Positions 1 to 11,569 of a stretch of 64,000 nt of DNA are shown one piece after another; the first letter of the stretch is position 1; every line of letters begins with the position of its first letter. Origin of the DNA: Lumnitzera littorea (lineage: Eukaryota; Streptophyta; Magnoliopsida; Myrtales; Combretaceae); assembly GCA_024138015.1 (NCBI GenBank), contig JAMXBB010000004.1, positions 7,257,037-7,321,036 of the forward strand. The letters run 5' to 3'. Below the pieces are notes generated by a model. The model searched no databases. It had not been told where the DNA came from and saw only the letters and a list, made by a program, of their open reading frames with translations. Made by a program: the position numbers and the translations under genes.

Positions 1-430
1 CTTACAAAATCTAGAGCGAATTTCAAGATGTTGATTTCCTTCCTAAAGTAGATAAACCTCATCCCTTATAAATAGGAGATGGGATCTCCTTGTAATAATC
101 CTCACCTTTACACCTCTATAAATAGAGAATGAGCTATTTGAACTATGTTGTCTAGTCCTAGCTCAGGAATTCAAATGGAGATTGCATAAGAAGAACTCGA
201 TAGATAAGATAAGTCAATAGCTATCAATGCGTGTATCCTACGAAATCTAGACCAAATCTTAAGATGTTGATTTCCTTCTTAAAATAGTTAGGCCTCATCC
301 ATATATATAAATAAAGGATGAGGCCTCTTGGTAACACATCCTCACCTTTACACACTTGAACACTTCATGCTGCATAATCTTTCCATTATCACCTTATGCT
401 AACTTTGGCAATGGGTGACTACACCAAAAC
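1..430. repeat. 236-bp tandem duplication (two diverged units)
   Basis: The motif around position 11 (ctag followed by a conserved ttgatttcct block) recurs at 247, giving a period of 236 bp. Each unit also carries a cctcatcc block, a TATAAATA-like stretch and a cctcaccttta block. The copies differ by many substitutions, so the duplication is not recent. The TATA-like blocks suggest LTR or promoter-derived repeat DNA; this is inference. The left edge of the first unit may lie outside the window. Confidence 0.7.
291..325. other. Stem-loop enclosing a TATA-like motif
   Basis: ggcctcatcc (291-300) pairs perfectly with ggatgaggcc (316-325) around an A/T-only 15-nt loop containing a TATAAATA-like stretch. 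The arms are seen directly; any function is unknown. Confidence 0.6.
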
Positions 431-3400
431 ACCCTTTGACACCCCTCTTAGCCTTGTTTCCCTTATTTTGCATGTGAATCATTGCTCATCGAAGATTTAA
501 AATAGTGAAACCCTTTCCTTTTTTTGCTAGCTTATTTATTTATTTAAATCCTTTACCTTTTACCACTTTTTTATTCAATTTTTTAAATTATTAAAAGAAA
601 CTCTTCTTTTTAACGATATATGTTTGTGATTTCACTAAAGTATTTGGACATGGAATTTTTAATTCATGTTTTTTAATCCAAGAAAATCACTATACATACC
701 CGATAGAGTTAAGGTTTTGTTTTAATGTGTACCATGGAGAGGTTCATTTGTTCAGGGAATTGAACCTTATGTTTGCAATATATACATTTATCTTCTTTAT
801 CTTTGATGGGTATCTAGACCTTGTAATTTTAAAAGACATGTTTTTACATTCCTATGTGACAATTTTATCCTCATAAAAGTAATAATTTTTTTTTTCAAAA
901 ATTAAAATAATATATATGAAATAAAAATTATGAATATATATATATATAGATATATATTAAATATTAAACTCTTTTACAAACACTAGCCATCTTCTTCTCC
1001 TCTTTCTTCTTATGTTGGCAGCACCCTATACTCTAAAAGTGCTGCTAACATCTTTCTTTAATCGATGGTGAATCACTTAGGATTGAATCTTCTAATGCCA
1101 AAAAAATTCTAAAGAAAATGCATTAAAGATAAGGGCATAAGGGTCATTTAAGCTACATGACTCTCTTAAAACCTTACCTATTTTAGTTGCTACTATCCTA
1201 TTATATATCCTTAGGCTCTCAACATCTATTTTAACCCTTCTTCTTCTTCTTCCCTAAAACTCTTCCTAAAACCAGTTGTAGATAGCTCTTGAACACTTAA
1301 AACTTCAAGGATATTTGGGAAAAATCCAACCTTAAGGTAAAATAATCTTCTAAGTTTCATCTTTAAGAATTTCCTTATTGAAGAAGCTCCGTTTCAATGG
1401 AGTTTTCTAGAGGTTCTTTAGTAATCCGAATTTTAAATGTGTATATTTCATCTTTCCTTCTTTGATTTGGTATGTCTTTGAGATTCAAAACTAATATTAA
1501 CTCATTGCAAGTTTCTTCCTCTTTCTTATTTTAATTGTTAAATTTTGTTGAAAATTGAGGTTTAGTAAAGAAATGGAGTTTGGAGTAAAAATGAGTGTTG
1601 AAGTTGGGTTTAATGTTTAATCGAAGTATTGTTGAGGTTAGATCAAAGTTTAAGTTGATTTAGTGTAGATTTCAAATGGATTTGCATAAGGGAGGAAGCT
1701 GCGTTTCACAACAAGCTAGAATCAGCCTGACGGTTCATTGTAGAACTATCCTATCAGCTTAGAAGCTTAGTTTGGCTAGGTATTGTTAAGAAGAAACTAT
1801 CGTCTTGCCATTTCTGCCCTGTAGGAATGTAGTTTGATCCTTTTTTTCTTATTTGGTTGAATTCCTTTCAGTTTTCAAATCCTATTGTTTACCCAAACTT
1901 TTAACTACCATTTTATCAACCAAAAACAAAGTTTAAACTATGTTAATAAAGGTTTCAATCTAGTACTTATCTTATGACTTTAGTGCTAATTGGTGAAAGA
2001 TAATGATAAGAGTAAAGTTCCTTTGGTTTTTAGTTTACCCTTTTACCAAATTGTCTCCTTAACACTCATTTGTTGAAAAGTCTCAAATTTTACTAAGTTC
2101 TCTTCAAGTCATGAGTGCGTTTTTTCTTAGAGTAGGTGAAGGGGTGTTTGGTGAAAGGAAGTGTTGGGTTGAGTAAAGTTCTGAACCTTAATTCTTCTTA
2201 AGTCTCCCATCTCTTACAAATGTCAAAACCCCATTCCTTCATTAAAAACTCGATCTTTACCTTGTTCCAAAGCCTCTAGGAGCCTAATCTAATTCGGATT
2301 TTAAGAAACCTTAGCATTGTTAAACTAAATCAGGTTAGGAAGTTATTTTAAAGCATGAATGGGATTGAACTAATTGGAGGTTTGAGATGAGTTTATTATT
2401 CTAATTCTTATGTTTTTGTACTCAAATCATCTTGTGAACACGGTTTGGACTTTGAGTTTAGACTTGATCTTTGAAATTGGTTTTGGTTCGGCTTTCCAGA
2501 TATGTGGTACTTAGTTGCTTGTGTGTACTTGTTTAGATTGTAATAAGCTAATGGATTAATCCATATTTGGTTTAATTGAATTATTTGCTGATTATGCTTG
2601 ACTTGTTCATCATAGAGGCCTATGGCAACAAGTCCTTAAGAAGGCAACTAATAATCATATGTAGGAGTTCGCTAGTAGACTAGCATACGGTACAAGATAG
2701 ATAGAAAACTAGGTTTTAAGGACTCTAGATTTTGAGCATAAATAACTTAAAAGAAAAACTTATATACTATATCTACCTATGTATATAGATAAAGATTATG
2801 GTATGGTAAGGTCACAAGTATTTCTTTGTTGGTTGTTGGCCTAAATTCAAGATAATTAATTAACTACTTGCTATTAGACTTGATGTAAATTGCATTATTC
2901 ACATGTATATGACTTGCTTTGGTATCCATGTGTGCTTGTACATTACGTATTGAGTTTGGACTCATTCTTTCATTTTTACAGCTGCAAATTTTAAAATGAA
3001 GTTTGTTACTTATATTGTGATCAAAACTATTATTGTAAGTAGGTCAAGTATGGGGGGAGTTTATAATTTTGTATCGGTGATTGATAGATGATTAGTGGAG
3101 CTAAATGATAGTAGGTGGATTAGATTTATTAAGATTTTGTTTGTATAAGTTGGTAGTATTTTATTGGGAAAGATTATTATAGAGATGATTCATTTGTGAG
3201 GAGTTCATGTGGTTATATTTGGAGAATTAATCTTATTGTACCAATTAACATGTTAAGATAAACCTTTGGTGGATCTAGAGCCACATTGTGAGTTGTGGCG
3301 CCTACTAGGGTCTTAAGTTGTTATGGATCTAAATTAAAACAATCTTTATTCTTTCGCTATTATAGTTTTCCCATAAATTAATACGGGAAATTTATGATAG

Positions 3401-3950
3401 GTTTTTAAGCAACACGAAGCCATGCAACATAACCAAAATGGAATTTTAAATCGAATGGTTGCTAAAGAATAACATTCAAATTGTTGATTTCACTAGGCTT
3501 ATGATTTGTTTGATTTTGTTTTAACCCTTAGGTCTAGCTCTTTAGGTCGTTTGGAAGAAAAGGAAAAAAAAAAAATCCCTAAGTAATAACATGATAAATC
3601 ATTTAATGCAGGGGTTCTAACTAAATACAAGCATGTTAATAATTTATGTAGGGTAAAAATCTCACAGCTATGCAACTAGAGAATCAAGGCCATACCTCGT
3701 GAGATTAACACTATAGCAAATCAAATAGCAAGCCAAGCTTTGAATTAGCAACATCCTTTTGTTATCTCCACTAAATCTCCTTCTTTTCTATAGTCTTTGT
3801 TATCTACAAATATATTAAGGCTAGGGCGTGTAAAGGAGACTAGAACTTCGCTTTTGAAAAATCAATTTAGGGTTTCATCTAGTAGCATGAATACTTAAGA
3901 TTTCTTTTTATATATTTTTTTATATTATAAATATGTTAATGGAATGAAAG
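431..3950 (+). repeat. Non-coding AT-rich region, probable degenerate LTR relic
   Basis: No ORF with recognisable homology is visible. From about 1140 the sequence has the texture of a plant LTR: a CTT-rich stretch near 1231-1250, long non-coding G/T-rich segments, and around 2941-2990 a block (cgtattgagtttggactcat, then a T-rich run) that resembles the end-of-LTR (U5) block seen again at 26160-26200. That block is typical of large plant Ty3/Gypsy LTRs as I remember them. Ends, target duplications and family cannot be fixed by eye. Confidence 0.35.
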
Positions 3951-4272
3951 CCATGCGGACATCCCATTTTTGCCTCATTGTAAATTTTAGAATTTAATAT
4001 TTTTTAATAAAAGGGTCCTAATTCAAAAAAAAAAAAGGAAAATTGAAACATATAAAAATTTAGAAAATTTAAAAAAAATTGGAAATAAGAAAAGAATAAA
4101 TATCTACAGTATAGAAGTAGGTTTTTTCTAGTATTAATAATATTTTAGTAATTTTTATTCATTAATTTATTTGTTTACTTTTATTTTTATATTAAGAGTT
4201 AAGTTAAGTTGTTTTCTTTCAATTAAGCCTAGATAAATTAGTTTAAGAACATTTTATTTACATATAACAATA

Positions 4273-4370
4273 AGGCATGGGCCGACAACCTAACTAGTTA
4301 ACTGCTTGGACTTATACTGTGATTGGGAAAGAGATCTTGGGTTTTATCCTTACAAGGGGCACAATGTGCC
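4273..4370 (+). repeat. tRNA-like (SINE-like) module in outer 5' LTR
   Basis: The stretch resembles a tRNA with an internal RNA polymerase III promoter. An A-box-like ctaactagttaactgc segment is followed about 40 nt later by a B-box-like gggttttatcc. A short hairpin (ggcaca/tgtgcc) and an oligo-T run follow. The better preserved copy is in the 3' LTR at 27221-27318. Presence in both LTRs means it was in the element before insertion here. Confidence 0.5.
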
Positions 4371-4930
4371 TTTTTTTTTTTTTTTTCACTTCTTATATGC
4401 CATGTGTTGTGATTTGATTAGACTATATGTTCACTTTGACATGTAGCAAAATCTAAATAGTACATGTGGATGACATATCCCCAGGTCATTAACTTTTCTA
4501 CCACTTTCTCACAACTTCTTTCCTTTTCCTACATAGGAAATGCTAGAGGTACTTAGTTTTCAGCCATTTCTGATCCATTTCCCTTTGTTGTTTAGCAAAA
4601 TCAAGGGCAAATCTCCAATTGCACTCGGGATACTTCAAATTGGTACCCACATTGCATTTAGATTCGATATTCTAGAAGGTCAAAAGGAGGATTGAAAATT
4701 GAAGAAAACACAACTGCTTAGATTTTCATCCTCTTTGAATCTCCAAGATTTTAGTTTTTTACTAAATTACAATGCTTCTACTTGATCTTTTTGGCAAAAA
4801 TGAACATTAGGGATGCATTTTTAATTGGAAATCTACACGAATCATCATCCCAATTCAAGAATCAAGCTAAGTTGACCTCCATCATTCATTTTGAGATTTA
4901 CTGCCATTGAAGGACTTTCCAAGCTTATCT

Positions 4931-4938
4931 TATAAATA
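4931..4938 (+). promoter_or_regulatory. TATA box of outer 5' LTR
   Basis: TATAAATA, followed within about 20 nt by GC-containing sequence and then a pyrimidine-rich leader, as expected for the U3/R boundary of a plant LTR. The equivalent position is deleted in the 3' LTR. Confidence 0.55.
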
Positions 4939-5036
4939 GGATGTTGTGCCTCGTGTTGAATCATCAACTCCCATTGAATCATTCGAAATACACTCGCCTA
5001 AATCCTTTCTCTCTCTACCATGTTCACTCGTAGGTA

Positions 5037-5062
5037 CTCTCTCTCTCTCTCTCTCTCTCTCT
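5037..5062. repeat. (CT)n microsatellite
   Basis: Thirteen CT dinucleotides in a row within the outer 5' LTR, just downstream of its TATA box, probably in the transcribed leader. Absent from the 3' LTR, which has the larger deletion. Confidence 0.9.
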
Positions 5063-6594
5063 AACTTTGAGCTTAGTTTTGATGGCTTTCGAGCAAAATT
5101 TTCAACTCCGCTAGCTTCCCCGTTCTCTAAGCATTCAAACCCAACAACTTGCACTCTTCACCATGGCTTTACCTCCTTCAATGACCAAAACCTAACAATC
5201 ACAACCACCACCATCGAAATTACCCTTGCTACCCCTCTTTGACTAAAACAACCATCACAACCGACTTCACCATACCCAAAAACAGAAGACCCATCATCCT
5301 TTTAAGCTATAGCAACCTTCGTATGCGCTAGCTATCGCCACTACAATCGGTTACTCATCAAACACTACCAAAACGAACCCCAAACACCATAGCATCATCA
5401 TCAAACCTACTATCTCCAATACAAAACTCATGAAAATGGCTTTCCCCGCTTGAAACTCGTGCGAAATTGACTTGAATTGACTCTCCATTATTGCCTTCTC
5501 CCTCCTCTGTTAAGCATGTGCATTGCACGTGAATTGGGTTAGCCAGTGCGTTGACCCGAACCTGTGTGCTCTAACCTGCATGACCCCTAATCTGGTTTAA
5601 TCTTCTTCTTCTTCTTCTTTTTTTTTTTGTTTATTAGGTCTTTAAAAACAAAGAAAAGTTAAAAAAAAAATTTCACTTAAAAAAAGATACAAATAAAAAA
5701 ATAATAACAATAGTAATAAAAGTGCTTTTATTTAAATATTTTTTCCTTCTTAAATACCTTATATATATATATATATATTTATTTATTTATTTTAAACTCT
5801 CATTTTGCAAATTTTTCACTCTTTACTTTAGAAAAAGACAATGAATGAACCTTTCAAAAAATAGATAAGTAAATAAAAATTTTGTCACTTAGAAAAAGAT
5901 CTATTTTCCAAATAAACAAAATAAGTTAACCTTTTCCAAAAATAGGATTTTCCAAAATATAACACCCAAATTAGGGCCCTTTTAAAATTTTTGTCAAATA
6001 AGATGAAATAACTAAGAGGTATAAACTCGGTCAATTTTTCAAAGTAAAAGTAAATCCACAAATAAAGTTTTATTAAATGAACTGTTGAAAGTCTGATTCC
6101 GAATAATAAATACATAAACACTCGTAGGAAACTACGGGGTGACTTAAAATATAAAAAAAAAAAAACCTTTTTTTGCCCCTATTTTATAATTCTTCAAATC
6201 TTTATTTTTTGTACATAGATATTATTCTATTTGTTGTTTGTGAATAGAAATTTTTTCTCTTAAAGTGATAATTGGAAAATAAAATTAATTTCTAAAAGTT
6301 AAAGTGGCACCTGAGAGTTTAATAAGATAGTTCATGAATTTGTGAATTTGGTTTCTTGAAAGATTTTTAGAAATCTTTCAAAATGCAGGCTAGTGGTTAA
6401 ATTATAACCGATTCGCTTAATCGATTCCAATTTAATCACATTTCCCGATTCTATTAGGTAGCAACTCCATTTGTTTTCAAAAACAAGAAATTAAGTTTTC
6501 CTCAATTTTATTTAAGGGTTTAAACTAAATAGGTACAGGGTTTACTTTAAATCAAATTAAGAAAAATAAAATCAAAAAATTAAACTCGATAACT

Positions 6595-6611
6595 TGGCAA
6601 CTTCAATAAGG
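6595..6611 (+). promoter_or_regulatory. Primer binding site-like sequence, outer element
   Basis: TGGCAACTTCAATAAGG starts 3 nt after the inferred LTR end. It resembles the TGGTGACTTCACTAGG site at the equivalent place in the inner element. TGGCGACTC-type PBS sequences are, from memory, common in Tat/Ogre-type plant elements and are assigned to tRNA-Arg. The assignment is inference. Confidence 0.45.
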
Positions 6612-6671
6612 ACGTCACTTAAAGCTTTAAAAGTTTTAATTGTTTTTCAAAATACCCTTTCCAAGTTAAGG

Positions 6672-7010
6672 ATTGCATAAAATACTCGGCCCTAAAACTT
6701 TGACTTAGGTGCGATTTACCCCCATAAGCTTTCAAAGTATGGTTTTTGGTCCCTAAATTTTTATAAATTAACAAATAACCCCTTTAAACTTTAATTTGGA
6801 TATGTAAACACCTCATAAACTTTGATTTTGATATATAAATATCCTCTAAACAGCCCATGGTTTAAGAAAGTGTTTATACATAAAATCAAAGCTTAAGGGT
6901 TATTCTCAACCTTGAGCGTTATTTGCTAATTTATAAAAGTTTAGAAACTAAAAACCAAGTTTAAGAGAGCAAAATCCAACTAAGTCAAAGTTTAGGGAGG
7001 TTTATGCAAT
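6672..7010. mobile_element. Foldback MITE-like element
   Basis: An imperfect palindrome of about 339 bp. The left arm starts attgcataaa and continues through an aaactttgacttag block and a ttttataaatta block. The right arm, reverse-complemented, repeats all three blocks in order and ends tttatgcaat. The centre lies near 6840-6860 (cccatgg). No ORF. It sits in the leader of the outer element between its PBS and the inner insertion. The superfamily (MULE-like or other) cannot be told, since no clear target duplication is visible. Confidence 0.7.
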
Positions 7011-7735
7011 TTCTAAAACACAAAAAAATTGTTGTAGTTATGAAGTTTCCTAATATGTTCTCTGTAAATATTTTCTTGTAAATTTTCTCGTGTAAATAGG
7101 ATAGTTTTGATATAATTGTCTTTTCATCTTTTTTTGTAGCAAATAGCTAGTTTCTCTCTCACACCAGTCCTTTTAAAGGAAATCTACATCCATGAGCCTC
7201 TAGAGCTTAAGGGAATACTTAAAAGATAGTTGTAGACGTCTCATTTTTGCAATTTTGTTTTAGTATTTTTATTAAGCCAAGTTAAAAGAAAAAAAAGAAA
7301 AAAAAAACGAAAATTGAAAAAAAATAATAATAAAAATAAAGTGTCAAGTCGTATTGAGTCAAGTCAAGTCAAATCGTATTGAGTTAAGTTGAATCGAGTC
7401 GAATTGTTTAGGGTCGAATCGAATAACCATGTGTGTTTAATTTAATAAATTTTAAGTCGTTAGAGAATTGAGCTTTATTAAAATAATTTTAGTCCAGTTT
7501 GATATAAAGTAGATTTTTATTTATCTATTTTATATTGGGCTAAAATAGACTTAAGATTTATTAAGTAGATTATTAAGCTAAAACAAATTGGATTGAATCA
7601 GGCCCGAAAAATAAAAAGCCTAAATTAAAATAGGGTTTTTAGAAACTAGATCAAATCATTAAAGAATCATTATCTTATCTTCCGTATCTGAGTTTATAAT
7701 CATATTTTTCAATATGAAAGATTCAATTGTAGGTT

Positions 7736-7743
7736 TATAAATA
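7736..7743 (+). promoter_or_regulatory. TATA box of inner 5' LTR
   Basis: TATAAATA, conserved in the 3' LTR at 16739-16746, followed by the C/A-rich R/U5-like region. Confidence 0.6.
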
Positions 7744-8574
7744 TTAGGTCGGCAAGTGATGTTAGACAAGTTTTTACAATTTACACAACCCCCACAATCA
7801 TAAGTCCATATCACATATAAATACGACATCGCATGTCTCTTGCCAACAACTGACCCATACGCCTTGACACCAAATCACTCTTGTACACCATCCTTCACTA
7901 TTGCCTGCACATACAATACGAAACCACATACAACTACACAACACAAACACTCTTTCGTCGTCATTCCACATCACCACATGCACGTCGAGGCCCTAACTAT
8001 CACCAATACGCTAATAAGTCCCTTGCACAATCACCCTTTCATACACTAATCATCGACCCACTAACACAATCTACATGTTATTACCAACACACCGATACGC
8101 ACATCGAGGATCACTCACCTGAGCATGCCTACGGCACAATACTAGAGCTATCTACACACTGAAGTCCAATCAACTGCACCAATGTCCACACTTAATCTAA
8201 GTTGTACATCCCCTGACTGAAGACACACACACTGACAACAGCATCAGCCGCATGTCCACAAAACTGACCGCCTAACCGAATAGCACCAATTCTACACAGG
8301 TTGATCACACAAGTCACTTCAATACGATCTAGACGATCATGGACACGTTAACATGCACGACTAGATTTGGTAAAAAAAAATTAATTATTTTTATTTTATT
8401 TATTTAGTTAATTCAATTGTTTTTACTAATTTATTTTCTTTTAGTGCAGGTTTTTTTATTTATTGTTATATTGTTGGATTTTTTTAGATAATTTGAATTT
8501 TTTGATAAATATAGTTAGTTGAAAATTGCATTATTTTGAAAGTTGTGTATCTTTTCTATTCATATCTTCAGAAA

Positions 8575-8755
8575 ATATACATATCTAGATTGTATCTTCA
8601 AATAAGATACGTATATAGATTATATCTTTAACGAATCTTGCATATAAGATTTAAAAAAGATACGTTTCTAGATCGTATCTCAACGTATTTTTGGAAAAGA
8701 TACATATCTAGATTGTATCTCAATATATCTTGTACATAAGATTTCGAAAAGATAT
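8575..8755. repeat. Degenerate tandem array of short palindromic motifs
   Basis: About four to five repeats of an AGATAC...GTATCT motif separated by cttgcatataagattt-like spacers. Each motif is itself a near-palindrome around a TCTAGA-like centre. The corresponding array in the 3' LTR (about 17705-17900) has drifted, but the motif is still visible. Confidence 0.65.
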
Positions 8756-9448
8756 TTTTTAACACGTAGTGATTTTTTTTTAATAAATAAAATTCTTAAC
8801 CGAAGTTTTCAAAAAGATTTAGTTAGTTAAGTTTTTTTTTTAAATAGATTTATAGAACTATATTTTTTAGGTTTTTTTTAAAATAATAAATGGTTACATA
8901 AACATAAATTTGGCTTGATTTTCAAAAATAAAAGAAATTTATCCACTAAATATTTTAGACAAAAAAAACTACGTTAGTTTAATCCCGACAAGTATGTATA
9001 TATGCACTTTCGGGGCAACTGTAAAAAAATAAAAAAAAATTTCTTTTTTTTTTTAAAATTCGTAATAAAAAATAATGAAAAAATCATGTTGGTGATATTT
9101 TGCATATTTGTATATATTTTAGTATTTTTTTTAGAAAAGCATAAAACTAAAGCTCATTAGTTTTTCTTTAACTTTTATATGGTGACTTAGTTTTAATAGG
9201 TTAGCCTTTGAATTTAATTTTCTAAAAATTATTTTTTTTTATAAAATACGCGAATTAGTGGCTAAATTAGGGTTTTTTCACCCGAAAGCTCTAATTTCAT
9301 TTTTATTGGTTGAATTAGTCGGTGGCTTCAATTTTTAAAAAAATTTTTAGAAAAATATTTCTTTAACTTTATATCAACTAACTTATATTAAGCAGGCTAG
9401 AATTGATATAGGTTAAATTAAGAAAATTGAAATAAGGTTGGACATAAT

Positions 9449-9464
9449 TGGTGACTTCACTAGG
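9449..9464 (+). promoter_or_regulatory. Primer binding site-like sequence, inner element
   Basis: TGGTGACTTCACTAGG begins 4 nt after the ...GACA end of the 5' LTR, which is where a PBS is expected. It is similar to the site of the outer element at 6595. The tRNA (probably Arg-type) is inferred from memory of related elements. Confidence 0.5.
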
Positions 9465-10368
9465 CATCGCTTGGTAAGCTAGTTATATAAAAATTAAAAA
9501 TTAATTGATGGGCTTTTGTATTATTTCATTTTTTTTATTTATTGTATTATAGTCGTATTAATTAGTTTTTAGTAATGTAAACCCTAAGAAAAACTCAACC
9601 AAACAGGCCTATATTTGGGGATTTTGGGGGTTTATCTTGATAATTATTTGTATGTTTAGAAGTGGTTGGACCTGAATGACTTTCGGAATTTAGGGCGGGT
9701 CGCCATTGTATAACCCTCAGGCTACTAAGGTCTTTATTCCTGCTTAGCAATGACAGGTGAGCCCACTCAGACTTCGATATAGCCTATTAGATTTTTTTCT
9801 AGAAATCCTTAAAGTTACAAAGCTTGAAACTCGTAAACCCCAATCTCTTGCTTTATTCTTTTTGAAAAAGAGGTAGTCATTTTTAAATTATAAGAAAAAC
9901 CTAATTAATCTTCAATCGGCTTGGTGTTCTTTTTCAAAAAAGGGGAAATAAAAAATCAGTAACCTTTATCTATAAGTATTCATGGTATTCATTTCTTTTT
10001 AAATCTCATTTTGAATATACTTATATATAAGGGTACTCTCCGACTACGAGTTCATAATAATTCCTATAATTTATTAATTATTGGCCCCTATTGCATTATA
10101 TACATGTGTAGCATACTGCATTCTTTTTATAGTTAATTTTATTTTTTTTTATTCTTGCTAATGCTCATTTCTATGTGATTTTTTTTTATTTTTTATATTA
10201 TATGTGTTTTATTTTTATCATCTCTTAGTGAGTAAAAAGCTACATAATTGGTAAAAAAAAAAAAATTGAAAAACACTGCAAAATTATTAATATCATATCT
10301 AGCTTTGTTGTAAATTTAGTGGTCTCGTTGTAAATAATTACGTCATTTTATGTTTTATATAATATAGA
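9465..10368 (+). other. Leader of inner element, no gene seen
   Basis: AT-rich and non-coding, with long T and A runs (for example near 10140-10270). A GC-richer block at about 9660-9780 shows nothing I recognise. It is probably the 5' untranslated leader between the PBS and gag. Confidence 0.5.
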
Positions 10369-10545
10369 TATGAAAAGTCAGGGTAGTGTCAATCTTGAGC
10401 CCATTCATGAGGTCTAGTAGAATAAGTATTCTTTCTCTGAGGCCATCTTGAAAGATTGGTCGAGTCAGCTTCCGCCTACCAAGCAAGATCACATCCACAA
10501 GAAGATCAGGCCAGTCATATCCCTCATGCGTGTCCAACTCCACTA
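10369..10545 (+). pseudogene. Fragment of DUF7745-like N-terminal gag region (inner element)
   Basis: The reading frame from the ATG at 10369 gives about 58 codons with two adjacent stops near codon 16. A block around ILKDWSSQLPP and KKIRPVISLMRVQ is the start of the DUF7745-type domain found at the N-terminus of many plant Tat gag proteins. The later part of the same block is recognisable in the outer element at about 18650 (KIMPVLSLLKVQ). The inner copy stops abruptly after this block, so most of gag was deleted. The opposite-strand ORF over the same bases is a shadow. Confidence 0.5.
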
Positions 10546-11389
10546 GCTTATAGTTTATATAGGATTTGTGTTTTTTTTAGAAAGATTAGTTAGGAGTTTT
10601 TTTTTTTTTATTTTAGTCTGTTGTATAGGTTTTATTTTATGATTATTAATAAATTTATAGCTTCATTAAATGAAAACCTTTATTGATTATGCAGTCTTTT
10701 CCTCATTTTTTTTCTTTCTTGACAGTTGCCTTTTAAATAAAAAATGAAAAAAAAAAACAAGCAATAAAAATAAACAACAAAAATTTTTTAGTTCACTAAG
10801 ATGTTTAAAACTCAATTTGTTTAGAATTTTGAAGATAGTATCTAAGCAAGCAAACTCAACTAAAAACCCGATATTTACTCGTTCCAAAGCAAAAACGTCA
10901 ACGTTAAGGCAAAGGGCATAAGGTCACTCGAAACAACCTAAGTAACATATTAGAACATTTAAGGTCGGATATAAACCCACTGAAGAAGAAATTCAAGAAA
11001 TGAAGGCTAAAACCAGAGGGAAGAGAGGAGATTTATTGTCCTATTCTCACATGAACTTTCTAGACATCCATTAGAAATTCCCAATACCAATTGGTGTTCA
11101 AGAACTTAAAATAGCTAGTCTATCCAAGGTTTTGGCTTAGCAATAATGCATCAAGAAGGAAGATATTAGCATCTTAGTTTCCTTATGCAACTAGTTTTCC
11201 ATTCCTGTTAATAAGTTTCTTTAGAAAAGCAATATTAGATTGATTAAGAGTATTTGATTTCAATAATTAGTCCGATTAGTTAGGCCTTTTTTTTCAGACA
11301 ATTTGAATTCATTCAATAAAATTAGTTCCTTTCTTTCTATCAATTCTTCCTTGTTATTTATTCATTATTCTTTTTCTTTTTCCTTTACT
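10546..11389 (+). other. Non-coding remnant between gag fragment and pol
   Basis: Gag and protease would be expected here, but I see neither a gag core, a zinc knuckle, nor a DTG/DSG protease motif. The stretch is AT-rich with long A/T runs. This supports an internal deletion, possibly with filler sequence. Confidence 0.5.
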
Positions 11390-11569
11390 CTTCAAATATG
11401 ATAATAACGATGAACATAATGGATATCTCGTGCCTATAAATGATGAAATACCAATATCACCTTCGGTCTTGCCAGGTCAGACATTGGAGATGATATTAAG
11501 ACTCCAAGTAAAATAAAGGAAAATTGGCATTGATTTGAATAGGGGAGAGTAATTATTGATAAACCAATA

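Larger units (their letters stand above)
3954..6591 (+). repeat. 5' LTR of outer Gypsy element
   Basis: It aligns by eye with 26874-28872 almost end to end. Shared blocks include ccatttttgcctcattgta at the start, a tRNA-like module, a ccttcaatgaccaaaac-type segment in the middle, and gcaactccatttgttttcaa near the end. This copy holds about 680 bp (roughly 4437-5117) that the 3' copy lacks, including a TATA box and a CT microsatellite. The small ORFs inside, such as that over 4946-5242, are LTR sequence and are not considered genes. Confidence 0.8.
7231..9444 (+). repeat. 5' LTR of inner Tat element
   Basis: Aligns along its length with 16262-18596. Shared blocks include aaagtgtcaagtcgtattga near the start, a TATAAATA box, a long C/A-rich transcribed part (about 7840-8340), a cluster of GATACGTATC-like repeats (8575-8750), and a final aattgaaataagg-type block. 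ORFs inside, such as that over 7840-8162, are not conserved in frame between the copies and are not called as genes. Many substitutions and small indels separate the LTRs, so the insertion is old. Confidence 0.85.

Noticed and set aside
4946..5242. 98-codon ORF with a Ser/Leu-rich start
   Set aside because: Crosses the CT microsatellite in the outer 5' LTR and is disrupted in the 3' LTR.
7840..8162. Overlapping plus-strand ORFs of 69 and 93 codons, rich in His and Thr
   Set aside because: They lie in the C/A-rich part of the inner 5' LTR; the 3' LTR copy does not keep the frames.
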